Below, piece by piece: positions 56,502 through 64,000 of a stretch of 64,000 nucleotides of DNA (positions within the stretch are counted from its first letter, which is position 1; every line of letters begins with the position of its first letter). Position numbers and translations under genes: made by a program. Location: NCBI RefSeq assembly GCF_003408705.1, contig NZ_QAYL01000001.1, positions 408,718-472,717 on the forward strand, in the 5' to 3' direction. Source of the stretch: Mycobacterium uberis. GTDB taxonomy: Bacteria; Actinomycetota; Actinomycetes; Mycobacteriales; Mycobacteriaceae. The notes under the pieces were generated by a model. The model saw only the letters and a list, made by a program, of their open reading frames with translations, was not told the DNA's origin and ran no database searches.

Positions 56502-58689
56502 CCTATTCTCCTTCCGATACACAGTGATACCGAAAGTCGACACTAGTAGGATTTTTCCACTCTTGTTCAGGCGAATAAATAGCATGCTTTATATATTAGG
56601 CTATCTATTTAGGAATTATAGTCGATTTATTTAGATTTCCTGTTTTTAATCAGCGAATCGCTAGCTAGTAGTGTTTCACCGGCTTTATAGCATCTGATTA
56701 TGCGAAGTAGATGCTCACACCAAGTGGGGATTGAAACGCCTGCTCAAGGAGACTCTGAATCGTGACATCACCATCAAACAACTGCACGATGCCTGTGATG
56801 TCCACCAAAGACCGCTGATATGGAGACGCCGGACAAACCAACGCCGACGACTTCCCCGACGCCAAGGAAGTCTGCTGCGCCATCCACACACTCTGACTCA
56901 GCGCTGCCTGGCTACAAGTCGAACTCAGCTTCATCATCCCCTAAGATGTGCATGAAACCCTAGACGGACCCCAATCTCCTGACCCGTCTCAAGTCAACGA
57001 GTGCTGCAAAATCCGACCATAGAGCACACAAACCAATAGGCAACTGTCCCAGCCGCATTGATCTACAGGTTTTGTCGGACACCGTATCTATAACTAAAAA
57101 CATGTTTGACCAAATGTCTGATTAAGTCGCGATTCGTGGTCTGCATCCAACCGCATTGATCGCCATAATCGAGTCCGCACACCGACTCGAATCTGCCCGT
57201 GGCGGCTTGGCGGATGACTACCATGGCGACATCGAACGACCACCACTAAGCGAGCTGAACGCCAGTGCGGGTATGCGGTGATCGACGGATTCGAGCAAAC
57301 CACCGCCGAGATGGTTGCTGCAATGAGCCTGTTCCCCAATGGCAGCCAGCTAACTGGTATCGGATACCGAAACGGTGGATCAAAGGTTGCCATAGGTTAG
57401 TGCCCTACTAGCGGCCCAGTGCAATTGATCATCAGCAGCACCGACCTGCTCACTGACACTGAGTTGATCACCAAGACTGACATGTCGCCGGCCACGCATA
57501 TGGCAACTGACACGGCCATTCGCGGCAGCACATCATTAACGCAATCGACACTGCGGTGTGCGCTGATAGATGTCGACGCCGCTCGGGAGCGCTGTCTTGC
57601 CGCCTAAGACGGCCTTCGCATCATAATCAATGCTCTCGACAATTTTGGATGGCTGAAGTTTACGGCCCAGCCGCCGCTGTGGCCATGCCGGCCTTTGACC
57701 GCCGACTTTCACAGCTCGCTAGTAGGTGTGTCCGGCCGACCCGCGAACACTGGATCAGCGCCGGGCAAAAGCACTAGCAGCGCTAACCCAGAACTACCGC
57801 CCGGCTTGTAGCTGCGGACAAGGTGATTGCCCCAATCAAGCTAGCAATGGTGAAACCGGACGCTATACAAGTGGAGCATAAGTGGTGATCAATGCTACTG
57901 CCAACGACCAAACCATCAATGACAACAGCGCTGCACCTGGATACCTGGAGGATTACGGGGGTCGTCGACGCTGTGCAAGTTCGTCGTTTGGCTGCCACCG
58001 CATCATTACGATTTGCCTATCTGCCTACCAGTTCAGCTGAATCGCTGCGTTACCAACTGTTGTCGCTCGAACGTGCCGTCCGTTACCGGTATCTGGCCTT
58101 TAGCATCTCTGGATGCAGCCGCCTGGCCATCATCTGTGATATTTACCACACCATTTCGTTCAACCGCCAAGCTACCGCCACAGGAAGATTGGCGATGTTG
58201 AATAATCTCAAATAGCTTTAACATTCCATGGAGGCTGGCGCGACACACAACTAGCTGACAGCACCGTCATCTGGACCTCACTAACCGAGCGGTCTTATCG
58301 GACTCTTTCCCTGCTAGTGCTGGCCTTTTCCCAGCCGCACGGCCCGGTATGCGCCGCACCGGCCCCTAAGTAGATGAACCAGTTCACAGCAACGCAGCGC
58401 CTGAATTACGCAGGCGTATAAGCATAACCGAAAGAAAAGACCTATCCAGGAGAACCACCGACCCCCTAAAGCATACCCGTAAATAGGAAATCGCTGCACG
58501 TGTATTTCAAAACCACACGCACGACATGATTTTTCTCTTCAAAGGCACACCCAGTACCAGCCGCCCTTAACTGTAACTGGGTGCACGAACCTTGAGAGCT
58601 GGAAGAGCTATCTCCGGACTGAGCACCCGACGAACTAGATCCGTTGCCGGACAACCCGCCCTTCTAAGAACCGCTGATTCAAGTTCTAC
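56502..58689. other. 2.2 kb decayed stretch without a recognised gene
   Basis: Between the PE relic and lpqG. Plus-strand pieces such as EQTTAEMVAAMSLFPNGSQL (57288-57350), PVQLIISSTDLLTDTELITK (57413-57480) and GLRIIINALDNFGWLKF (57610-57660) look like former coding sequence in one direction, and 57892-58215 keeps a 107-codon frame with no ribosome-binding site. I cannot assign a family. 56570-56690 is very AT-rich. Confidence 0.4.
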
Positions 58690-59445
58690 CAAACCGCTAG
58701 GGTGCCATGCATGCCGATTTACATCGAGCGCTCCGAGGTTTGCCCATAAGCCGATTACTGTTGCTGGCTTGTCCGTCATCTTGCTGTCGATATGCGACAA
58801 GCACAATCCCGCACTACCCGAGGCGAATTTGCGTCAGGCTACCGTCGTTAGGGCAGGGCAAGTCCAAGACGTCTCGTACACTTTGACCGCCAACATAATT
58901 ATCGGGTTCACTGAACCTGACATCACCACCGCGATGAACCAGGCCGATGAGTCATCAGTGCGTTGGCGAGCACCAAATGGACCGTAAAAACATCAACACC
59001 ACCAAAGTAACTTTGCAGCTCGATTACAGCAGATCCGAGTTCGCCGACATCACTACTATCGCCAGCTATCATGCCAGCAACACAATCGAGGTCAAGATCC
59101 ACCCGCCGGACATTGCATCAAAGATGATGGCCCTCATCGTCAGCGTCGGCGGCGACGCTATCCAGACTAGCTTGATCAGCTATACTCTATCAGGAACGAC
59201 TCGCCAGTGGTGAAAGAGATACATGCGCAGGCCTTTTAGACGCCGAAAGTCGTGCCGACCAATACGCCTAGCTGTTGGGTCTACGGCTAAGACAGGCACT
59301 TTCTATCTCGGAGACCACCGGAAGCACACCCATAACCGGGATGCCGCCCGCCTCGCTATGGGACACAGAAGCCGTGCTATTGGAATCTGGCCAGCAGACA
59401 GCCAACTTCTTGGTGACCGCGGGCGGGAGCCAGACTAGCGTTATT
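58690..59445 (+). pseudogene. lpqG: SIMPL-domain (DUF541) lipoprotein LpqG, broken
   Basis: Plus strand: ATVVRAGQVQDVSYTLTANI and ITTAMNQADE (58835-58950), then MDRKNINTTKVTLQLDYSRS, ASNTIEVKIHPPDIASKMMA and LIVSVGGDAIQTSLISYTLS (58978-59190), all SIMPL-domain strands; after a stop and frameshifts come LGLRLRQALSISETTGSTPI and the C-terminal ESGQQTANFLVTA. The N-terminal signal peptide and lipobox are not recognisable. Position before hpt equals Rv3623. It ends just before the hpt stop on the opposite strand. Confidence 0.85.
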
Positions 59446-59451
59446 GTTTTT

Positions 59452-60063
59452 CTACTGCTGGTAGACTCGGGGATCCAACATGCCGATATAGGGTAGATCC
59501 CGGTAACGTTCGTCGTAATCTAGTCCGTAACCCACGACGAAGTCGTTGGGAATGTCGAAACCCACATAGGTGATGTCGACGTTGGCGCCTACCGCGTCAG
59601 GCTTGCGCAGCAGTGTGCATACCTGTAGCGACCGCGGGCGGCGGGTGGCCAAGTTCCGTAGTAACCAAGACAAGGTCAAGCCGGAGTCAACGACATCCTC
59701 GACGATCAACACGTTGCGATTGTGGATATCACGATCAAGGTCCTTGAGGATCCGCACCACACCCGACGAAGATGTGGAAGATCCGTACGAACTAACAGCC
59801 ATGAATTCGAACTGGGTAGGCAGTGGAATCGCACGCGCCAGATCGGTGACGAAGATCATCGCGCCCTTAAGCACAGTGATCAATAGCAGATCTTGACCAC
59901 TAACGGCCGAAAGGTCACGGTGGTCGTTGCCGATTTGGGCGCCAAGCTCAGCAATGCGAGCCTGAATTTGCTCCTGGGTGAACATGACCAACTTGATATC
60001 GCCCGGGTACAGCTCTGCCGTCGGTCCGGGGTTAATCGCCGAGGAGCTCTGGGCCACAAACAC
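59452..60063 (-). CDS. hpt: Hypoxanthine-guanine phosphoribosyltransferase
   Basis: Purine salvage: transfers phosphoribose from PRPP to hypoxanthine or guanine. PRPP loop [20 protein letters not shown], the flexible loop with [11 protein letters not shown], the base-binding [29 protein letters not shown] start at GTG 60063 ([13 protein letters not shown]), which aligns with the M. tuberculosis start and gives 203 residues; the frame is open to 60108. It follows tilS by 64 bases. Salvage matters in an intracellular parasite, consistent with retention. Confidence 0.93.
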   Translation of the reverse strand: MFVAQSSSAINPGPTAELYPGDIKLVMFTQEQIQARIAELGAQIGNDHRDLSAVSGQDLLLITVLKGAMIFVTDLARAIPLPTQFEFMAVSSYGSSTSSSGVVRILKDLDRDIHNRNVLIVEDVVDSGLTLSWLLRNLATRRPRSLQVCTLLRKPDAVGANVDITYVGFDIPNDFVVGYGLDYDERYRDLPYIGMLDPRVYQQ

Positions 60064-60127
60064 AGCGTGCCATGTCGTCCCGCGAAAAACCAACGGCGGG
60101 CCCGGCATCAGGACCTGCTACGGGCCG

Positions 60128-61099
60128 CTAGGCAGGCTCATGTCGCAATGTCAGTACACCATTGTACCGGCCGGCGATCAAACGCTGTCCACGCAAGGCG
60201 GACCCCACCGCCACCCCGCCTTGCCCGCGCCACGCGGTGACTAGAGTGTCCACTCCACGGATTTGCTTGTCGGTCAGCCCAGTCGCTCCGCCGGCCAACA
60301 ACCAGCCACGGATCACCCGACGTCGAACCGCATCGGGCAGTGCCGCTAGAATCCGTGCATGTAACCCCGATCCGACCCGGACATCAGGCAGCGCCTGTAC
60401 GGCGAGTGTGTCGATCAGTTCGGTGTCCTCGCGCAACGCCGTCGCAGTGCGAGCTAACGCCTCGGCGACCCCACCGCCCAGCACGTCCTCCAACAGCGGC
60501 AATACCTCCAAGCGCAGCCGAGTTCGAGTATAACGGCGGTCGGTGTTGTGCGGATCCTGCCAGGCAGTTAAACCTAGCTCGCGGCACGCGGCACGCGGCA
60601 CGCTGCGCCGCACACCCAGCAACGGCCGGCACCACGGCGGATCATGCGGTCGCATGCCGGCGATCGAACGCGCCCCGGAACCGCGGCCTAAACCCAGCAG
60701 CACCGTCTCGGCTTGATCGTCAAGTGTATGAGCTAACAGTACCGGGCTATCGCGATAGGCGCCCAACACAGTGTATCGGGCAGCGCGGGCCGCTGCCTCA
60801 GGCCCGCCTTTGGGGCCAAAAGGACGCCCCACTTGCACACAAAGCACTTGCGCATCAATACAGCCCAATGCAATGGCTTGCTTTCGAGCAGTCTCTGCAA
60901 TACTGGCCGAGTCAGACTGCAAACCGTGATCCACGATCAACGCAGTCGTGGGGCGCAGCTGGGCCGCGACCGCAGTGAGCGCCAACGAATCCGGGCCGCC
61001 GGACAGCGCAGCGTACCACTGATCTTTGGCGATGAGATAGGTACCAGCGAACGCTTCGACAACCCTGCGCAGCTGCTTTACAGCACTCTGTCGATCCAT
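60128..61099 (-). CDS. tilS: tRNA(Ile)-lysidine synthetase
   Basis: Puts lysidine at position 34 of the CAU-anticodon tRNA-Ile so that it reads AUA. N-terminal PP-loop ATPase (ALSGGPDSLALTAVAAQL, about 29-45), HTLDDQAETVLLGLGRGSGA in the active site, then GVRRSVPRAACRELGLTAWQDPHN and the mycobacterial C-terminal domain ending LRGQRLIAGRYNGVLTL. 323 residues, as in M. tuberculosis MesJ. It overlaps the upstream metalloprotease gene by 22 bases. Three tandem GCGGCAC units at 60581-60601 lie in the coding sequence. Confidence 0.94.
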   Translation of the reverse strand: MDRQSAVKQLRRVVEAFAGTYLIAKDQWYAALSGGPDSLALTAVAAQLRPTTALIVDHGLQSDSASIAETARKQAIALGCIDAQVLCVQVGRPFGPKGGPEAAARAARYTVLGAYRDSPVLLAHTLDDQAETVLLGLGRGSGARSIAGMRPHDPPWCRPLLGVRRSVPRAACRELGLTAWQDPHNTDRRYTRTRLRLEVLPLLEDVLGGGVAEALARTATALREDTELIDTLAVQALPDVRVGSGLHARILAALPDAVRRRVIRGWLLAGGATGLTDKQIRGVDTLVTAWRGQGGVAVGSALRGQRLIAGRYNGVLTLRHEPA

Positions 61100-62157
61100 T
61101 GTTGCGGGTCTTCGATCTCAGTGGGCGATGGCAGCGTTTCTGGGCCCGACCAGATCGTGTTGAACCGTGCCATTCCGACCCGGTCCACCACGTGATCGAC
61201 GAACGCCTTGCCGCGGGTGTATTGATTGAGCTTGGCATCGAGGCCGAGCAGTGCACGCAGCAACCGCTGCAACGGCGGTTGCTTACGATGGCGACGATCG
61301 TCAAATCTACGACGGATCGTAGCCACAGACGGCACCACCATCGGACCGACCGCATCCATGACGTGGTCGGCATGGCCCTCTAATAACGTACCGAACACCA
61401 ATAGCTGATCTAGGGCTGCGCGTTGTGGCTCAGACTGCACGGCGCGCATCATGCCCAGAACCCCCGACGCGTGAGCAGCGGAATTCTCCGCCGCGGATGA
61501 CCCATTACTCCGACTGCGGACAAAGTCGGCGAGCCGACCCATCATCTGCCCGATGTCTTCACCGGTTTCTTGAGTCAACAAGCCCAGCGCCTTTGACATA
61601 TATTCGGATAGCCACCGGTTGGCAGTGAACTGTACCCGGTGGGTCACTTCGTGCAGGCATACCCACAAGCGAAAATCGGAAGGCTCAACCCGCAGTTGAC
61701 GCTCAACGGCAATTACATTAGGGTACACTAACAGTAAGCAGCCCTGTTTAGCGGCAGCGAATGGATCGTACTGGCCGAGGATCCCGGACGCTACAAATGC
61801 CAGCACCGCGCCTGTTTGTGCGCCAGTGATCCGGCCGGTGAACAATCCTGGTGGCTTGTCGGTTCCATTCGTCATCACCCGCATAGACTCGGCCGCCGCC
61901 CGCACCCATTCCGGCCGGTCGACGATACGCGCCGGGGGCACCACGCGGTCGGTGGCCAGGCCGGTAACATCGCGCACCAGCGGTTCGGCTTTCACTGCCG
62001 CACGGGCCAACTCGTCTATTACCTGGCGGCGAGTGTATTCGGAAGCCGGTGGACCGGAACGTGCCAGCCGCTCCCCCACGCTGGCCGCGAATCGCCAATC
62101 CACCGCGGTGCCGAGCGTGAACTCCGACGACGAGATCAGGGGAAGCGATGAAGTCAC
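61078..62157 (-). CDS. DUF2342 zinc-dependent metalloprotease-like protein (Rv3626c homologue)
   Basis: Actinobacterial family (zincin, 'coenzyme F420 biosynthesis-associated'). The zinc motif is HEVTH in WVCLHEVTHRVQFTANRWLS, with a downstream Glu in EGHADHVMDAVGPMVVPSV as likely third ligand. Other family marks: FTLGTAVDWRFAASVGERLA, EYTRRQVIDELARAAVKAE and RPEWVRAAAESMRVM. No signal peptide. GTG 62157 overlaps the dacB stop (GTGA) and gives 359 residues; GTG 62178 is an alternative. The substrate is unknown. Runs into tilS by 22 bases, so the dacB-DUF2342-tilS-hpt set is an operon. Confidence 0.9.
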   Translation of the reverse strand: MTSSLPLISSSEFTLGTAVDWRFAASVGERLARSGPPASEYTRRQVIDELARAAVKAEPLVRDVTGLATDRVVPPARIVDRPEWVRAAAESMRVMTNGTDKPPGLFTGRITGAQTGAVLAFVASGILGQYDPFAAAKQGCLLLVYPNVIAVERQLRVEPSDFRLWVCLHEVTHRVQFTANRWLSEYMSKALGLLTQETGEDIGQMMGRLADFVRSRSNGSSAAENSAAHASGVLGMMRAVQSEPQRAALDQLLVFGTLLEGHADHVMDAVGPMVVPSVATIRRRFDDRRHRKQPPLQRLLRALLGLDAKLNQYTRGKAFVDHVVDRVGMARFNTIWSGPETLPSPTEIEDPQQWIDRVL

Positions 62158-63539
62158 GTCGCGCACCCGCACGTCCACAGCCTGGTGGCAAGCGCGTCCA
62201 GAGCGGTGCGACCAGTCGGGCCAGCCTCGTTGGAGATAAACGCGAAGGTCAAAACCCGACCGCTACTGTCAGTAACGACCCCAACCAAAGAATTAATGGC
62301 GGTCAACGAGCCGGTCTTAGCCCGCAACCAGCCGGCCGGTCCCTGGTTGGTCGCCGGGTCGAGAAAGCGCTCCGACAACGTGCCACTGCCGCCGGCTATC
62401 GGGAGTAGATCCAGCAACGCCCGCAACGCCGGTTGATCCGGCCCTGCCGCCGCCTGCACCGCACCGTCGAGTGTCCTGGCGGTCAAACGATTGTCGACCG
62501 ACAACCCGCTGGAATCCACCAGGGCAGCGCCGGTGGCGTCGATATGCGCGGCGCCTAACCGGTTGGTCACCGCATCGACCGCGCCGGCAAAGCTCAGTGG
62601 CCGGTTTATCGCAGCCGCCACCTCACGACCGATGCATTCGGCCAGCACGTTGTCGGAGTGGTCCATCATCTCGGATAGCCGCTGAGACAGCGGCGCTGAC
62701 TGCACCACAGCCAGCTGCCGTGCCCCGGCTGGTGCCTTAGCGATTTTCACCGTACCAGGATCGACCCCCAAGGCCTTGGCCAGTTCCCGCCCCGCGTCCA
62801 GAGCCGGAGTGTGAGACCGTCGTGAATTGACGGTTGTCGGCTGTATACGCCCGGCGTCTATCATTGCCGACTCGATCGGAGCAATATCGCCGTTGTCCAC
62901 ATCGGCCGGATCCCAGCCCTGCGCCATCGTCGGACCGGTGAACAGCGAGGTATCTACCTGGACCGCCGTTGGCGTCACGCCGCTGCGATGAACCTGTTCG
63001 ACAAGATCACTGATTCGCGGTGCACCCCGATACCAGGTACCCTGGCCAGGCGGCGCGGCCGACAGCGTCGGATCCCCAGCACCCACCAACACGACAGGCC
63101 CCTGGGCGTTCGGTCCGCCGGCCACCACCCGGGTGCTGATCCAGGCCTGGCGGTCCAGTGTCAACAGCGCCGCAGCTGCAGTCAGAATCTTAGTGGTCGA
63201 CGCCGGCACCAACGGCATGTCATCTTGCTGCTGCCAAAGCTCCTTGGCGGTCATGGCATCGGTGACCCGACCCCCAAACCTACCCAAATTAGGATCTGCC
63301 ATCGCCGCCGCCAGCGCCGCAGCCAACCCGCCGACGGTAGGTGCCGCAGCGGCCTCGATTACCGGGACCAATGCCGGCTTGACCGTCGGCGGCCGCGGAG
63401 GCGGCACCGGGGACCGTGCTCCATTAGTGTTGTGACCGTCCGCAGTAAAGACCGTTGCCGCCGCCACTACGGCGACAGCGAACACTAGCACGGCTAACCC
63501 GACGACTATGTAGGATTTCTGCCAGCGAATGGGACTCAT
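62154..63539 (-). CDS. dacB: D-alanyl-D-alanine carboxypeptidase, S13 family (DacB1/PBP4 type)
   Basis: Trims pentapeptide stems in peptidoglycan outside the membrane. An N-terminal hydrophobic anchor (about 10-32, IVVGLAVLVFAVAVVAAATV) is followed by a Pro-rich stretch and the S13 domain: nucleophile SxxK in VPASTTKILTAAAAL, SDN in MDHSDNVLAECIGREV, and KTG in LRAKTGSLTAINSLVG. ATG 63539 gives 461 residues, equal to M. tuberculosis Rv3627c; the frame stays open to 63728, but that crosses the divergent ppa start. First gene of the minus-strand operon. Confidence 0.95.
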   Translation of the reverse strand: MSPIRWQKSYIVVGLAVLVFAVAVVAAATVFTADGHNTNGARSPVPPPRPPTVKPALVPVIEAAAAPTVGGLAAALAAAMADPNLGRFGGRVTDAMTAKELWQQQDDMPLVPASTTKILTAAAALLTLDRQAWISTRVVAGGPNAQGPVVLVGAGDPTLSAAPPGQGTWYRGAPRISDLVEQVHRSGVTPTAVQVDTSLFTGPTMAQGWDPADVDNGDIAPIESAMIDAGRIQPTTVNSRRSHTPALDAGRELAKALGVDPGTVKIAKAPAGARQLAVVQSAPLSQRLSEMMDHSDNVLAECIGREVAAAINRPLSFAGAVDAVTNRLGAAHIDATGAALVDSSGLSVDNRLTARTLDGAVQAAAGPDQPALRALLDLLPIAGGSGTLSERFLDPATNQGPAGWLRAKTGSLTAINSLVGVVTDSSGRVLTFAFISNEAGPTGRTALDALATRLWTCGCAT

Positions 63540-63665
63540 GACCCTCCTGACTGTCTGACCCCATTCTGCCGAACCAACCGCCAGCCGAACGTCTCGGCTA
63601 GGGTGAACTCCGCGACGCAACAGACCTACCCTGGGCCCAGCTAGGATCCTTAAGGAGCTGACACG

Positions 63666-64000
63666 GTGCAATTTGATGTAACTATTGAAATTCCGAAGGG
63701 CCAACGAAACAAGTACGAGGTCGACCACGAGACGGGACGGGTGCGCCTAGACCGCTACCTGCACACCTCGATGGCCTATCCGACCGACTATGGCTTCATA
63801 GAAGACACCCTCGGTGAAGATGGCGACCCGCTGGATGCACTTGTGCTGCTACCGGAGCCGCTGTTCCCCGGCGTGCTAGTGGAGGCACGTCCAGTGGGTA
63901 TGTTCCGGATGGTCGACGAGCACGGCAACGACGACAAGGTGTTGTGCGTTCCGGCTGGCGACCACCGATGGGATCACATCCAAGACATCGCTTGTGTTCC
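63666..64000 (+). CDS. ppa: Inorganic pyrophosphatase, N-terminal part (runs out of the window)
   Basis: Hydrolyses pyrophosphate, pulling biosynthetic reactions forward. From GTG 63666 the frame reads [40 protein letters not shown] (metal-binding Asp residues DGDPLDALV) and [20 protein letters not shown], a family I pyrophosphatase without interruption for 111 codons to the window end. AAGGAG stands about seven bases before the GTG. It diverges from dacB across a 126-base spacer that must carry both promoters; I see no obvious boxes. Confidence 0.96.
   Translation, partial: MQFDVTIEIPKGQRNKYEVDHETGRVRLDRYLHTSMAYPTDYGFIEDTLGEDGDPLDALVLLPEPLFPGVLVEARPVGMFRMVDEHGNDDKVLCVPAGDHRWDHIQDIACV

Overview
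This window is from a leprosy-type mycobacterium in advanced reductive evolution. Gene content and order follow the Mycobacterium tuberculosis blocks Rv1641-Rv1659, Rv1683-Rv1689 and, in reverse, Rv3597c-Rv3628. About 45% of the sequence is dead genes still readable as broken family members, separated by intact housekeeping operons. That pattern fits only M. leprae and M. lepromatosis. I favour M. lepromatosis for three reasons that rest partly on memory and need an alignment: FolP1 differs from the M. leprae protein I recall at many positions and stops nine residues earlier; coaX, which I recall as intact in M. leprae, is broken; and tyrS is joined to lsr2, a junction I do not know from M. 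leprae or M. tuberculosis.

Left block, 1-18440 (plus strand): the infC-rpmI-rplT translation operon, a 23S rRNA methyltransferase ending in a perfect 80-base palindrome, a dead DUF2236 gene, a class III adenylate cyclase, a dead membrane gene, pheS-pheT, PE-family debris, and the complete arginine operon argCJBDFRGH. That operon has a candidate ArgR operator upstream of argC and MIRU repeats in the argB-argD and argF-argR gaps. It covers acetylated glutamate intermediates through to arginine, with its repressor inside.

Decayed block, 18440-30370: remnants of a type III polyketide synthase, an ABC-F ATPase, an enoyl-CoA hydratase, a SAM-dependent methyltransferase and two large cyclase/NB-ARC/LuxR regulators. 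It is followed by an intact lipase/acyl-CoA-synthetase fusion with a small Trm112-like partner, dead TetR and ABC genes, and intact mpg and tyrS.

Junction, 36905-38545: no living gene. It holds an internally deleted, frameshifted ISL3-family transposase exactly where the Rv1689-side block meets the Rv3597c-side block, so it marks a rearrangement breakpoint.

Right block, 38545-50513 (minus strand): lsr2 with a strong terminator, lysS, dead coaX, panD, panC, a dead DUF2520 (PanG-like) gene, two membrane proteins, folK-folB-folP1-folE and ftsH, many coupled by one- to four-base overlaps. Folate synthesis is intact; the pantothenate/CoA branch has lost two genes here.

The intact plus-strand epoxide hydrolase ephA is followed by 7.7 kb of decay. 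This includes a dead PE-PPE-Esx-Esx type VII secretion cassette in the order of Rv3622c-Rv3619c, plus dead monooxygenase, alcohol dehydrogenase and lpqG genes. The window closes with hpt, tilS, a DUF2342 metalloprotease and dacB (minus strand) and the start of ppa (plus strand).
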